Shown here piece by piece: positions 55,622 to 64,000 of a stretch of DNA of 64,000 nucleotides; positions within the stretch are counted from its first letter, which is position 1; each line of letters opens with the position of its first letter. The notes under the pieces are model-generated. The model worked only from the letters and a program-made list of their open reading frames with translations. It had not been told where the DNA came from and did no database searches. This DNA comes from Streptomyces melanogenes. Lineage in GTDB: Bacteria; Actinomycetota; Actinomycetes; Streptomycetales; Streptomycetaceae. A program made the translations under genes and the position numbers. The stretch is taken from positions 1 to 64,000 of the forward strand of contig NZ_BMTS01000001.1 in the NCBI RefSeq assembly GCF_014649795.1, read 5' to 3'.

Positions 55622-56108
55622 AGCTCGCCGAGGAGCCGGTCAGCCTGGGCGCCTCGGCCCGTGCGTCCACCGGCCCCGGCAGCCGCCCGGCCAGCTCCCG
55701 CGCCCACGCCACGAGCCCGGCCAGATCGATCCCGTACGCCGGTATCCCCCCATACCGCCCCAACGAGTCGACACCCCGCGCGAGCAGTGCGGCGCCGCCC
55801 TTCGCGTTGCCGCGCGCGGCGTGGGTGAGCCCGACGGCGAGCTGGGCGAGCCCCCGCCACAGCTCGCGCTCGCCCTCCGGCCCCGACTTCCAGGCGTCCT
55901 CGAACACCTCGTGCGCGTGGAACGGCATCCCCGCGTCCAACAGCCGCTGCGCCTCCCGCACGGTCTCGTCCGGAGTGCGGCTGACCCCTTCCGGCTGCCG
56001 CTCCACTCCGGCCGCCCCGTACGGCAGCGGCCGCCCGAGCCCGTCCCTGGGCCGCGCGTTACGCGCCCGCCCCTCGGCATCCCGGTCCCGGCGCGAAGAA
56101 GTCTCCAT
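55611..56108 (-). CDS. DUF309 protein
   Basis: This 165-residue protein has the DUF309 helical core: TVREAQRLLDAGMPFHAHEVFEDAWKSGPEGERELWRGLAQLAVGLTHAARGNAKGGAALLARGVDSLGRY. The FHAHEVFE-W pattern is conserved across bacteria and may bind a ligand. The N-terminal 50 residues are charged and variable. Function unknown. ATG 56108 has GGGAG close upstream. It is tail-to-tail with lutC. Confidence 0.8.
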   Translation of the reverse strand: METSSRRDRDAEGRARNARPRDGLGRPLPYGAAGVERQPEGVSRTPDETVREAQRLLDAGMPFHAHEVFEDAWKSGPEGERELWRGLAQLAVGLTHAARGNAKGGAALLARGVDSLGRYGGIPAYGIDLAGLVAWARELAGRLPGPVDARAEAPRLTGSSASFSP

Positions 56109-56214
56109 GCTCCCATTGTCCCCCGCCACCGCTCCCCGTACCGGAACACGGCCGCGAGTGAGGTATGGTTCTCATGCACGACCGGCCAGGGGAAGCCCCA
56201 GGTCAGACGGGCAA

Positions 56215-56291
<77 letters not shown>

Positions 56292-56308
56292 GCGTTCTTC
56301 GCAGGTCG

Positions 56309-56345
56309 AAGCCCGCTTTCGCAGAGATGCGAGAGCGGGCTTATC
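56309..56345 (+). terminator. Terminator after tRNA-Pro copy 2
   Basis: A 14-bp stem (56309-56322 with 56329-56342, one G-U pair) with loop AGAGAT. Its stem sequence differs from that after copy 1, but the size and position are the same. Confidence 0.75.
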
Positions 56346-56554
56346 CGTTTTCCGGCCCGTCGCGCGAGGCACCGCCCCGCGTCGACCACGGGCTGCCCCC
56401 GGCTCAGCGGGGGGAGCTGATCTGGCCCAGGGGCAGCCCGCGTGCTGCCGTCGACTGCGGCGCCGACACCGTGCCGGATCCCGGGCACGGTGGTCACAAC
56501 GTATCGCCGGGATCCGCGGCGGCCGATCCGGGATGCGTGGCCGTTTCACGCAGG

Positions 56555-57559
56555 CTAGGGCGTGCCCAGGGTCTGGGAGGGGAGTTCGCCGAAGCGCCTG
56601 CGGTAGTGGTCGGCGAAGCGGCCCAGGTGGGTGAAGCCCCAGCGGTAGGCCGCCTCGCCCACGGTCAGTTGGGCGGGGTCGGCCTGGCACAGCTCCGTGT
56701 GGACGCGGGTCATGCGGACGTCGCGCAGATACGCCATCGGGGACATGCCCAGATGGCGGCGGAAGCCCTCCTGGAGCCAGCGGGCGCCGACTTGGCCTAT
56801 GACGGCCAGTTCCGTGGTGGTGAACGGGCGCTCGGGGTGCGCGTGTATCGCGTCCACGACCCGCTTGACCGGGCCGGGCAGCGCGGCCCCGACCGGCTCG
56901 TCGAGCGCCTCGCGGTAGCGGTGCTCGGTGGCCAGGAGCAGGCCCGTGAGCAGGGCGTCCTGGAGCCGGGCCGCCATCAGGGGCTGGGCGAGCGCCCCGT
57001 GCTCGTTGTCCATCTCCTTCACCGCCAGCGCGACCAGGCGTGCCCAGCTCAGGCCCGGGCCCCGGCTGATGTCGAGTTCGGGCGCGAGCCGCATCCCGGT
57101 GGGGACCGAGCGGTCGAGCAGGAGCTCCAGATGGCGCAGCAGGTCAGTGGCGCCGATCTTGACGGCGAGCAGGCGGCAGTCCCCGTGCCACCGCTCCAGG
57201 GTCGACTCGCCCTGCGGGTGGAAGACGGCCGCGCGCCGGGCGTCCGCGGTGGCGGGCGTGCGCGACCCCTGCCGCCAGGCGAGCTCCCCGGAGAGGGGGA
57301 CGTCCACGTGGTACGCCCCCAAGTCGCCGAAGCGCATGTGCACATCGGTGCCGCAGCGCAGGTCACCCAGGGTCAGCGGGCCCAGCCGCACCACTTCGAA
57401 GGCGGCGTCGAGGCGGCGCTCGCGGTCCAGTACGTCGATGGAGTTGGCGTAGTACGTCTCGCCGATCACCTGGCGGGCCTCGTCGAGGTCCCCGGTGCGG
57501 AACGAGAGCCGGGACGCGGTCGGCGCGCGCCGCGTGCCGGTCTGCGAAGTTGCCTGCAT
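56555..57559 (-). CDS. AraC-family regulator
   Basis: This 334-residue AraC protein has an AraC-binding-like N-terminal domain (ARQVIGETYYANSIDVLDRERRLDAAFEVVRLGPLTLGDLRCGTDVHMRFG, AYHVDVPLSGELAWRQG). The C-terminal HTH is RPFTTTELAVIGQVGARWLQEGFRRHLGMSPMAYLRDVRMTRVHTELCQADPAQLTVGEAAYRWGFTHLGRFADHYRRRFGELPS. ATG 57559 has GGGAAG nine bases upstream; 57568 is an alternative. The target is not evident. Confidence 0.88.
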   Translation of the reverse strand: MQATSQTGTRRAPTASRLSFRTGDLDEARQVIGETYYANSIDVLDRERRLDAAFEVVRLGPLTLGDLRCGTDVHMRFGDLGAYHVDVPLSGELAWRQGSRTPATADARRAAVFHPQGESTLERWHGDCRLLAVKIGATDLLRHLELLLDRSVPTGMRLAPELDISRGPGLSWARLVALAVKEMDNEHGALAQPLMAARLQDALLTGLLLATEHRYREALDEPVGAALPGPVKRVVDAIHAHPERPFTTTELAVIGQVGARWLQEGFRRHLGMSPMAYLRDVRMTRVHTELCQADPAQLTVGEAAYRWGFTHLGRFADHYRRRFGELPSQTLGTP

Positions 57560-57818
57560 GGCCCACATCTTCCCGGTGGCCGGGCCCGGTCGTCACCCGT
57601 CCTTCACGAACCCGTTTCCGCCCGTGGCCGCGCGGCGGTCGCGGGAATCGCGGGTGTCCTTTCGTGGGCGTCCTGGAGAAATCCGGTGCGGCCCCTCTGT
57701 GTTTGCCGTGAAAGACGTTGAACGCGTCGTACTCTGAGGCGGTTATCGGCTATCGGGTTAATTCAGAACTCTCCGGTCCGCGCGTCAGGGATCCGTGGGA
57801 CGACTGACGGGAGAGGCG

Positions 57819-59069
57819 ATGCACGGGATCACCCGAAGGGGACTGCTGGGGGCCGGACTTGGTGCCGTCGCGGCGGCCGGAGTCGCCGGCTGCGGCACGG
57901 AAGGCCGGGACGGCGCCGCGGAGCGAGCGCATTCGCCGGGGAACGGGCCGGGCCATCCGGCGGCGCCCAATGCACCGGTAAAGCCCCAGGTCAAGCTGAT
58001 CGGTGACGGTTCGACAGCCGATGCCGGACGGCAGCCGCACCAGCCCGACAAGCCCGTGCCGCTCGAACCGGGCCAGACCCCGCCGCAGTTCGTGATCTTC
58101 TCCTGGGACGGCGCCGGAGAAGTCGGCAACGGGCTCTTCCCGCGCTTTCTGGAGCTCGCCCGCGACCACGGCGCCTCGATGACGTTCTTCCTCTCCGGAA
58201 TCTATCTGCTCCCCGAATCCAACAAGTCGCGCTACCGTCCGCCGAACAATCCTGTCGGCGCCTCCGACATCGGCTATCTGACCGACGCACATGTGCGCGA
58301 GACGCTCAAATTCGTACGCGAAGCCTGGTACGACGGCCATGAGATCGGGACGCATTTCAACGGGCACTTCTGCGGCGGATCCGGCTCGGTGGCCAACTGG
58401 TCGCCGGGCCAGTGGCGCAGCGAGATCGAGCAGGCCGTCTCCTTCGTCACCGAGTGGCGCACCAACACCGGCTGGCACGACCTCGAACCGCTGCCCTTCG
58501 ACTACCGCAAGGAGCTCGTCGGCGGCCGTACGCCGTGTCTGCTCGGGCAGGACAACCTGTTGCCCACCGCCCGCCAGCTCGGCTGGCGCTACGACGCCTC
58601 CTCGCCGGGCGGGCGCCAGGTGTGGCCCGAGAAGCGCCAGGGCGTCTGGGACCTGCCACTCCAGGGCGTGCCCTTCCCCGGGCACTCCTTCGAGGTGCTG
58701 TCGATGGACTACAACATCCTCGCCAACCAGTCGAAGAACACCACCCGGGGCATGCCGTCGCGCTACCCGGGCTGGCGCGAGCAGGCGACCCGCGCCTATC
58801 TCGCCGGGTTCCAGCGCGCGTACGAGACGAACCGCGCGCCGTTCTACATCGGCAACCACTTCGAGGAATGGAACGGCGGGATCTACATGGACGCCGTCGA
58901 GGAGGCGCTGAAGGGGATGGCCGGGAAGAAGGACGTACGACTGGTGTCCTTCCGCCAGTTCGTGGACTGGCTCGACGCCCAGGACCCCCGAGTGCTGGAC
59001 AAGTTGCGCGCGCTGGACGTCGGCCAGGCCCCGGCGGGCGGCTGGAACGCGTACTTCAAGACCGTCTGA
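57819..59069 (+). CDS. Tat lipoprotein, polysaccharide-deacetylase-like
   Basis: This 416-residue protein begins MHGITRRGLLGAGLGAVAAAGVAGCG, a twin-arginine signal ending in a lipobox with Cys25. The NodB-like domain starts with FVIFSWDGAGEVGNG (Asp97), then ASMTFFLSGIYLLPES, and THFNGHFCG (His179, His183), a metal triad like that of polysaccharide deacetylases. The last part has NRAPFYIGNHFEEWNGGIYMDAVEEAL. It likely acts on surface glycan outside the membrane. GAGAGG is upstream of the ATG. Its canonical TFDDG motif is FSWDGA. Confidence 0.85.
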   Translation: MHGITRRGLLGAGLGAVAAAGVAGCGTEGRDGAAERAHSPGNGPGHPAAPNAPVKPQVKLIGDGSTADAGRQPHQPDKPVPLEPGQTPPQFVIFSWDGAGEVGNGLFPRFLELARDHGASMTFFLSGIYLLPESNKSRYRPPNNPVGASDIGYLTDAHVRETLKFVREAWYDGHEIGTHFNGHFCGGSGSVANWSPGQWRSEIEQAVSFVTEWRTNTGWHDLEPLPFDYRKELVGGRTPCLLGQDNLLPTARQLGWRYDASSPGGRQVWPEKRQGVWDLPLQGVPFPGHSFEVLSMDYNILANQSKNTTRGMPSRYPGWREQATRAYLAGFQRAYETNRAPFYIGNHFEEWNGGIYMDAVEEALKGMAGKKDVRLVSFRQFVDWLDAQDPRVLDKLRALDVGQAPAGGWNAYFKTV

Positions 59070-59127
59070 CGCCTATGACTCAAGACCGTCCGAGGGAACT
59101 CGGCGCACACGCGAAAGGGACGTTGTC

Positions 59128-59328
59128 GTGCACGAGATGAGAGCCGAGCGGGACCCCGGCGGGGTGGGGGCGGTGGGCCGGGCCGCCCTGCTCTGGCACG
59201 TCATGAGCGCCGACGAGCCGAGGACGATGTGCGGCCGCACCCTAGGCCGCCCGGACGCGGCGGTGCCGCCGGACCCGGACCTGTCCGACGCCGACCGCTA
59301 CTGCGCGGCCTGCATGGCGGCCTGCTGA
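59128..59328 (+). CDS. Small Cys-rich protein, 66 aa
   Basis: This short ORF starts with GTG behind AAAGGGA. The product has TMCGRTLGRPDA and DADRYCAACMAAC, that is, four cysteines of which three are at the C-terminus, a zinc-ribbon-like pattern seen in small streptomycete orphans. It lies 58 bases after the lipoprotein gene, in the same direction. Function unknown. Confidence 0.6.
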   Translation: MHEMRAERDPGGVGAVGRAALLWHVMSADEPRTMCGRTLGRPDAAVPPDPDLSDADRYCAACMAAC

Positions 59329-59334
59329 GCGGCG

Positions 59335-59994
59335 TCAGCTGTGGGAGACCGGCTCCTCGTGCCGTATCCCGGCCGGTACGTGCGGCGCCGCCACCAGTGA
59401 GCCGAGCGTCAGCCACACCGCCGCGAACAGCCAGCCCCCGAGCACATCGGTGAGCCAGTGCACCCCGAGGTAGACGCGGGAGAGGCCGACCGCCGCGCCC
59501 CACCCGAGGACCAGCACGGCGGCGAGGTGCGCGGAGGCCGAGCGGGAGCGCGTGGTCACGCCCCACACCAGGAGCCCGGCCGTCAGTGCGGCGGTGGTGG
59601 CGTGGCCGGAGGGGAAGGAGTGGCCCGAGGCGTGCGTCGCCCAGTCGGCCATCGCGGGGCGCGGGCGCGCGACGGCGCTCATCACTCCGTACCGCACGGC
59701 CTGGCCGAGGGCGAGGACCGCGAGCGCCCCGGCGGCCGCGCACAGGCGCTGGCAGGCGTCCCGCCCGGCCAGCAGACCCGCGCCCACGGCCAGCAGATAG
59801 GGGAGCGCCCCGGTGCCGGTGGTGGTGACCGCGCGGGCGACCGCCAGCGCCACCGGCGGCCGGTGGTCCAACGCCCAGGTGTGCGTGGCCCGGTCGCCGG
59901 GCAGCGGTGCCCCGTCCCGTACGGCGACAGCCACCGTGAGCAGGACGAACAACAGCAGGCACAGCGCGGCCCCGACGAGCCGGGCCCTCCTCAT
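59335..59994 (-). CDS. PAP2-family phosphatase, gene 1
   Basis: This 219-residue membrane phosphatase has six hydrophobic segments and the three PAP2 motifs: VRYGVMSAVARPRP, SGHSFPSGHATTAALTAG and SRVYLGVHWLTDVLGGW. Family members dephosphorylate undecaprenyl pyrophosphate or phosphatidyl phosphates on the outer face. It overlaps by ATGA with a second PAP2 gene, which itself overlaps a DedA gene. All three form one operon. Confidence 0.88.
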   Translation of the reverse strand: MRRARLVGAALCLLLFVLLTVAVAVRDGAPLPGDRATHTWALDHRPPVALAVARAVTTTGTGALPYLLAVGAGLLAGRDACQRLCAAAGALAVLALGQAVRYGVMSAVARPRPAMADWATHASGHSFPSGHATTAALTAGLLVWGVTTRSRSASAHLAAVLVLGWGAAVGLSRVYLGVHWLTDVLGGWLFAAVWLTLGSLVAAPHVPAGIRHEEPVSHS

Positions 59995-60572
59995 CGGGCG
60001 GTCACCAGCGGGCGCAGCCGGGTCTCGCCGAGCCGGTCCACGAGCGGCCCGGCCCGGCGCGCGAGCAGGGTGAGGACCAGGGCGACCGCCGCGCCGACGG
60101 CCAGGCCGACCAGGACGTCGTGCGGGTAGTGCGCGCCGATCCAGACCCGGGAGGCGGCCATCAGCAGCGCGGCGGGCACCGCGATCGCGCCCAGGAGCCG
60201 GTCGCCCAGCAGGACGGCCACGGCGGCCGCGGCCGCGATCGCCGCGTGGTTGCTGGGGAAGGACCAGTCGCCCAGCGGCGGACAGGCCTCCACGGTCAGC
60301 ACGTGCAGGGTCTGGCAGGGCCGCTGTTCCTGGACGGCGGACTTGAACAGGTCGTTGACGGCGAACGCCGCGACCACCACGAGCGGCGCGGCCAGCGCCA
60401 TGGCGAGCCGGGCGCCGCCGGTCCGCCGGGCCCGCCACCAGGCGAGGACCATCAGGACCGCGAAGAGCCCCAGACCGTAGTCCGACCAGAGCCGGACGGC
60501 GGTGTCGACCGGGCCGGGGGTGTCCTGCGCGAGCTCGGTCACCCAGCTGTACCACCTGTCGTCGAAGTGCAT
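59991..60572 (-). CDS. PAP2-family phosphatase, gene 2
   Basis: This 193-residue protein has the PAP2 motifs FKSAVQEQRPC, WSFPSNHAAIAAAAA and SRVWIGAHYPHDVLVGL, an undecaprenyl-diphosphatase-like arrangement (SNHA, in place of SGHA). It is shorter than its neighbour and has a divergent sequence, so this is an old duplication. The ATG overlaps the stop of dedA (TGATG). Confidence 0.88.
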   Translation of the reverse strand: MHFDDRWYSWVTELAQDTPGPVDTAVRLWSDYGLGLFAVLMVLAWWRARRTGGARLAMALAAPLVVVAAFAVNDLFKSAVQEQRPCQTLHVLTVEACPPLGDWSFPSNHAAIAAAAAVAVLLGDRLLGAIAVPAALLMAASRVWIGAHYPHDVLVGLAVGAAVALVLTLLARRAGPLVDRLGETRLRPLVTAR

Positions 60573-61237
60573 CAGGGGGTGTCCTCGGTGGTGCGGGCGC
60601 GGCGGGCGCGCAGGATCTCCAGGGCGATCGGGAGCAGCGAGACGGCGACGACCAGCGCCACCAGCGGCAGCAGATAGCGGTCGACGTTCGGGATGGAGGA
60701 GCCCAGCGCGTACCCGCCGAGGACCAGGCCGCACGTCCACACCGCGCCGCCGACGACCTGCCAGAGCGCGAACACCCCGGCGGGGACGCCGAGCACGCCC
60801 GCGAGGGGGTTGAGCACGGTCCGGACGATCGGCACGAAGCGGGCCAGGACGATCGCCTTCGCGTGGCCGTACTTGGCGAGCAGCTCCTCGGCGCGGGCCG
60901 CGCCCTCGTGGAGCTTGCGGGACCTGGTGCGGGCCAGTAGCGCGCGGCCGCCGCGGCGGCCGATCCAGTACCCCACCTGCGCTCCGACGAGCGCGCCCGC
61001 CACGGAGGCGAGCAGGACCTGCGGCAGCGAGAGCGACACCGGTCCGTCGCCGCCCGGCACGCACAGCAGCCCGGCGGTGAACAGCAGCGAGTCGCCGGGC
61101 AGGAAGAAGCCGACGAGCAGGCCGGTCTCGGCGAACAACACGACGGCTACGCCGATCGCGCCGAACGCGGAGAGCAGCGAGCCCGCGTCCAGCACGTTCA
61201 CGGCCTGCGGGGCGGCGGCGAACAGGGGTACGGCCAT
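60572..61237 (-). CDS. DedA-family membrane protein
   Basis: This 221-residue protein has the DedA signature: LFAETGLLVGFFLPGDSLLFTAGLLC, GAQVGYWIGRRGG, and FVPIVRTVLNPLAGVLGVP. DedA proteins include the undecaprenyl-phosphate flippases (UptA) and lipid scramblases. The start at 61237 follows GGGAGGG; the upstream ATG at 61255 has no site. Coupled to two PAP2 phosphatases, it suggests a complete unit for dephosphorylating and recycling lipid carrier. It is divergent from blaI with operator dyads between. Confidence 0.88.
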   Translation of the reverse strand: MAVPLFAAAPQAVNVLDAGSLLSAFGAIGVAVVLFAETGLLVGFFLPGDSLLFTAGLLCVPGGDGPVSLSLPQVLLASVAGALVGAQVGYWIGRRGGRALLARTRSRKLHEGAARAEELLAKYGHAKAIVLARFVPIVRTVLNPLAGVLGVPAGVFALWQVVGGAVWTCGLVLGGYALGSSIPNVDRYLLPLVALVVAVSLLPIALEILRARRARTTEDTP

Positions 61238-61292
61238 GGCGGTGGGCCCTCCCATAATGGTTTGCGGGCCGCGAGCAGCGCGGAGCCCGACT

Positions 61293-61329
61293 GACTACAG
61301 TGGTGTAGACGGTCTACAGAACTGTAGAC
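61293..61329. promoter_or_regulatory. BlaI-type operators, two copies
   Basis: GTCTACAG-AA-CTGTAGAC (61312-61329) is a perfect dyad with the TACA/TGTA core of BlaI/MecI sites. GACTACA-GTGG-TGTAGAC (61293-61310) is a second near-perfect copy. They lie between divergent dedA and blaI, so both operons may be repressed. Confidence 0.85.
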
Positions 61330-61353
61330 GAAAGATCGAGGAGGATCGTTCCC

Positions 61354-61911
61354 ATGGCGGTCGTTGACGGGTCCGGCCACTTCGGCGGCCGCGCGGGCGG
61401 CGACGCGCGGCGCCCCGCCGGCGAGCTGGAAGCGGGCGTGCTCGCGGCGCTGTGGGCCGCCGAGGGACCGCTGACGCCCGGCGAGGTCCAGGGCGCGCTC
61501 GGCGGCAGCCTGGCCCGCACCACGGTGACGACGATCCTCACCCGGCTGTACGAGAAGGGCGCCGTCACCCGCGGCCGCTCCGGCCGGGGCTTCGCCTACA
61601 CCCCCACCGAGGACTCCCCGGGCCTCACGGCCCGCCGGATGCACACCGAACTCGCCAAGGAGGAGGACCGCTCCACGGTCCTCGCCCGCTTCGTCTCCCA
61701 GCTGAGCGACGAGGACGAGCAACTGCTGCGGACGCTGCTCGAAGGGGAGGCGGGGGCGTCGGGGGAGGCGATATCCGGGGGCGGGGCCGCCTCTGGCCAC
61801 GACCGGTTCGGTTCGGCGCACGACCGGGCTCCCTCCGCGCACGACCGAGCCCCCTCGGGCCACGGCCGGACCACCCTGGGCCGTGAGTCCGCCGGAGGTG
61901 ACCGGGGATGA
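61354..61911 (+). CDS. BlaI/MecI/CopY-family repressor
   Basis: This 185-residue repressor has the core RPAGELEAGVLAALWAAEGPLTPGEVQGALGGSLARTTVTTILTRLYEKGAVTRGRSGRGFAYTPTEDSPGLTARRMHTEL, including the recognition helix TTVTTILTRL. The C-terminal 45 residues are low-complexity (repeated AHDRAPS). GGAGGA lies 7 bases before the ATG. It overlaps the M56 peptidase gene (ATGA), reproducing the BlaI-BlaR order. Confidence 0.9.
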   Translation: MAVVDGSGHFGGRAGGDARRPAGELEAGVLAALWAAEGPLTPGEVQGALGGSLARTTVTTILTRLYEKGAVTRGRSGRGFAYTPTEDSPGLTARRMHTELAKEEDRSTVLARFVSQLSDEDEQLLRTLLEGEAGASGEAISGGGAASGHDRFGSAHDRAPSAHDRAPSGHGRTTLGRESAGGDRG

Positions 61912-62834
61912 TCTTCGCGGTGTGGATTCCGCTGCTCGTGCCCTTCCTCGCCGTCCCGGCCGCGCGCAGGCTCGCCGAGGCGCTGCCGCCCAGGCCCGCC
62001 GCCTGGCTGCTCGCCGTCGCCTCCACCGGCCTCGCCCTCTGCTCGGCGGCCGCCCTCGGACTGCTCGCCCTCGCGGGCGCCCTGCGGCTCCCGTTCGTCG
62101 CCGCCCTCGGCCATCTGGTGAGCCCGCTCGACGAGGTGCCCGGCGCGCTCGCCCTGCCCGCCGCCTGCGCGGCCACCGCCCTGCTCGCCCTCTGCGGCCT
62201 CGCCCTGATCCGCACCGCCCGCCGCCAGCTCGGCGAGGTGCGCGCCGCCCGCCGTAGCCTCGCGCCCGCCACCGGTGAGCTCGCGGTGGTGCGCGACCCC
62301 TCCCCGTACGCCTACGCGCTGCCCGGCCGCCCCGACCGCATCGTCGTCACCACCGGCATGCTCCGCGCCCTCGAACCGGCCGAGCGTGAAGCCCTGTTCG
62401 CCCACGAGCGCGCCCATCTGCGCGGCCGCCACCACCTCTTCCTCGCGGCGGCCGAACTCGCCGCCCATCTGCACCCCTCGCTCCGCTCGCTGCGCGCCCC
62501 GCTCGAATACGCCCTGGAGCGCTGCGCCGACGAGGCCGCCGCCCGGGCCGTGGGCGACCGCCGGCTCGCCGCCCGCGCCATCGGCCGGGCCGCCCTCGCC
62601 GGCCGTGCGGGCGCCCCGGCGGTGCCGCGCGCGGCTCTCGCCGTTGCGGCGGGACCCGTGCCGCGCAGGGTCGCCGCGCTCCTGGACCGCCGCCCAGCCG
62701 CCCCGTTCCGCTCGCGCGGCGCCCGGCTGGTGGCGGCCGCGCTGCTCGCCTGCCTCTGCGCCTCCGCCGTCTCGGCGGTCGAGGCCGCCGCCGATCTGCA
62801 CGGCGGCATCGAGACGGCCCAGGGCGAGGACTGA
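61908..62834 (+). CDS. M56 (BlaR1/MecR1-like) membrane metallopeptidase
   Basis: This 308-residue protein has four hydrophobic segments and the zinc motif HERAHLRGRHH (H166ERAH170) in LFAHERAHLRG, with ELAAHLHPSLRSLRAPLEYALERCADEAAA as the third ligand region. It lacks the penicillin-binding sensor domain of BlaR1, so it must detect something else, or be driven by another sensor. It should cleave or inactivate the BlaI-like repressor on stimulation. Confidence 0.9.
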   Translation: MIFAVWIPLLVPFLAVPAARRLAEALPPRPAAWLLAVASTGLALCSAAALGLLALAGALRLPFVAALGHLVSPLDEVPGALALPAACAATALLALCGLALIRTARRQLGEVRAARRSLAPATGELAVVRDPSPYAYALPGRPDRIVVTTGMLRALEPAEREALFAHERAHLRGRHHLFLAAAELAAHLHPSLRSLRAPLEYALERCADEAAARAVGDRRLAARAIGRAALAGRAGAPAVPRAALAVAAGPVPRRVAALLDRRPAAPFRSRGARLVAAALLACLCASAVSAVEAAADLHGGIETAQGED

Positions 62835-62964
62835 CCTTTCCGAGTAGGCGGGGCACCCCAACGGCCCAGCAACGCTGAGGCCCGGCGCCCGCCGCACCGG
62901 AGAGTGGATCCCGTACGCCCGTGACGGCGTGCCACGTCACGAACGGCCAGCGCGGGAGGCAGCC

Positions 62965-63534
62965 ATGACATGCATCAACCGACGGGACCTGGGACTCCTC
63001 GTCCTGCGGGTGGGCACCGGCGCCGTCCTCGCGGCGCACGGCACCCAGAAGCTCTTCGGCTGGTTCGGCGGCGGCGGGATCGAGGCCACGGCCGCCGGGA
63101 TGGAGCACATGGGCTTCCGCCCGGGCAAGCAGAGCGCGGTGGCCGCCGGGCTCGGCGAGGCGGGCGGGGGCGCGCTCCTGGCCCTGGGCCTGGCCACCCC
63201 GGCCGCCGGGGCCGCGGCGGCCGGAGCCATGGCGGGCGCGGTCGCCGTGCACGCCCCCGCCGGGTTCTTCGCCCAGGGCGGCGGCTTCGAGTACCCGGCG
63301 TTCCTCGGCTTCACGGCCGCCGCGATCGGCGTCGCCGGAGCCGGGCGCTACTCCCTCGACCACGCCTCCGGCCACGTCCTGGACCGGCCGTGGACGGTCG
63401 CCCTGGCGTTCCTCGGCAGCGCGGCGGCGGCCGCCCTGGTCGTCGGCCGACGCGCGCAGGACCAGGGCGACGGCGACCCCGAGGCCGAGCGGGCGGAGGC
63501 CGACGCGTCACCGGAGGCCGGGACGTCCGCGTGA
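62965..63534 (+). CDS. DoxX-family membrane protein
   Basis: This 189-residue protein has four hydrophobic segments and DoxX motifs ([62 protein letters not shown]). GGGAGGC precedes the ATG. DoxX proteins take part in redox or thiosulfate-linked functions; in actinobacteria one acts with superoxide-related proteins. The acidic tail ([16 protein letters not shown]) is cytoplasmic. It stands alone. Confidence 0.85.
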   Translation: MTCINRRDLGLLVLRVGTGAVLAAHGTQKLFGWFGGGGIEATAAGMEHMGFRPGKQSAVAAGLGEAGGGALLALGLATPAAGAAAAGAMAGAVAVHAPAGFFAQGGGFEYPAFLGFTAAAIGVAGAGRYSLDHASGHVLDRPWTVALAFLGSAAAAALVVGRRAQDQGDGDPEAERAEADASPEAGTSA

Positions 63535-63691
63535 CCCACGGCCCACGGCGGAGCCGGGCATTCAACTCGCGCGGCCGTTGAGATCGAGACGCAGGCCACA
63601 GGCCCGGGCGGCGGACCAGGGCCGTACGCTGTCGTCGACGGCGCGTACCCCGACCGGGGGCGCGACCCTTTGTACGGCAGGGAGTGACGCA

Positions 63692-64000
63692 GTGCTGCGC
63701 ACCATGTTCAAGTCCAAGATCCACCGAGCCACCGTGACCCAGGCCGACCTCCACTACGTGGGGTCCGTGACGGTCGACGCCGAGCTGATGGAAGCCGCCG
63801 ATCTGCTGCCCGGCGAGCTCGTCCACATCGTCGACATCGACAACGGCGCCCGCCTGGAGACCTACGTCATCGAGGGCGAGCGGGGCTCCGGCGTCATCGG
63901 CATCAACGGCGCCGCCGCCCACCTCGTCCACCCCGGCGACCTGGTGATCCTCATCAGCTACGCCCAGGTCGACGACGCCGAGGCGCGCACCCTGCGCCCC
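63692..64000 (+). CDS. panD: Aspartate 1-decarboxylase (partial, runs off right edge)
   Basis: The visible 103 residues ([42 protein letters not shown] and on to EARTLRP) are PanD, which makes beta-alanine for pantothenate and CoA. The self-cleavage pair Gly24-Ser25 is in YVGSVTV, and Ser25 becomes the pyruvoyl cofactor. GTG 63692 has GGGAG eight bases before. The stop codon lies beyond the window. Confidence 0.95.
   Translation, partial: MLRTMFKSKIHRATVTQADLHYVGSVTVDAELMEAADLLPGELVHIVDIDNGARLETYVIEGERGSGVIGINGAAAHLVHPGDLVILISYAQVDDAEARTLRP

Noticed and set aside
56292..56554. Possible gene between tRNA-Pro copy 2 and the AraC gene
   Set aside because: Only a terminator and short unsupported frames were found.

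Overview
The window is high-GC actinobacterial DNA, almost certainly from a Streptomyces chromosome. The evidence is strong G/C third-position bias, frequent GTG/TTG starts behind purine-rich Shine-Dalgarno sites, a conservon operon (cvnA-D), monomeric isocitrate dehydrogenase, a SARP regulator with 11-bp-spaced operators, a bacterial nitric oxide synthase and a typical Streptomyces intergenic hairpin repeat. No IS element, phage gene, CRISPR array or replication origin was seen. Both edges cut a gene: a cysteine-motif protein on the left and panD on the right.

Layout. 0-2.4 kb: partial cysteine-motif protein, a 59-aa orphan, a PPOX-family flavin/F420 enzyme and an MBL-fold hydrolase. 2.5-6.4 kb: a conservon (histidine-kinase-like, roadblock, DUF742, small GTPase-like, GAF). 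6.4-12 kb: an acyl-CoA-dehydrogenase-like gene, a Gfo/Idh/MocA oxidoreductase, tRNA-Pro(GGG) and icd. 12.1-16.5 kb: a two-gene unit of a trypsin-like protease and a large P-loop NTPase. Both have an effector-associated-like N-terminal domain, and the NTPase ends in an acyl-carrier-protein domain. This is the best candidate for an undescribed conflict/defence system. 16.4-18.2 kb: ArsR and MFS genes.

18.3-28.3 kb: a biosynthetic-looking cluster. One arm is Glu/Leu-type dehydrogenase, adenylosuccinate-lyase-like, JAB/MPN, FmdE, NmrA-like and an inositol-monophosphatase-like protein. The other is an AMP ligase, a LuxC-type acyl reductase and an SDR. A divergent MarR gene has a palindromic operator whose half-site recurs before the second arm. 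Nitric oxide synthase, AraC and MFS genes follow (28.6-32.1 kb). 32.1-33.2 kb: a diacylglycerol-kinase-like gene and an odd class II tRNA-like gene. 33.2-37.1 kb: a compact SARP locus with SARP-type direct repeats before a catalytically dead SGNH-like gene and between a class III aminotransferase lacking its PLP lysine and a DUF2156-like gene.

37.3-50.9 kb: NAD-kinase-like and SPFH pair, secreted GH31 glycosidase, CGNR regulator with AzlCD exporter, membrane PAP2 and EamA genes with TetR, a DeoR-SIS-aldolase amino-sugar locus and a P450. 51.1-56.3 kb: cobK, cobF, lutABC (lactate oxidation), DUF309 and a second identical tRNA-Pro(GGG). 56.5-64 kb: AraC, Tat lipoprotein deacetylase-like gene, a small Cys protein, a PAP2-PAP2-DedA operon divergent from BlaI-M56 genes (possibly undecaprenyl-phosphate recycling), DoxX and panD.

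Most regulators sit beside perfect or near-perfect inverted or direct repeats, so local regulation can be read unusually well in this window. All functions are inferred from sequence alone.
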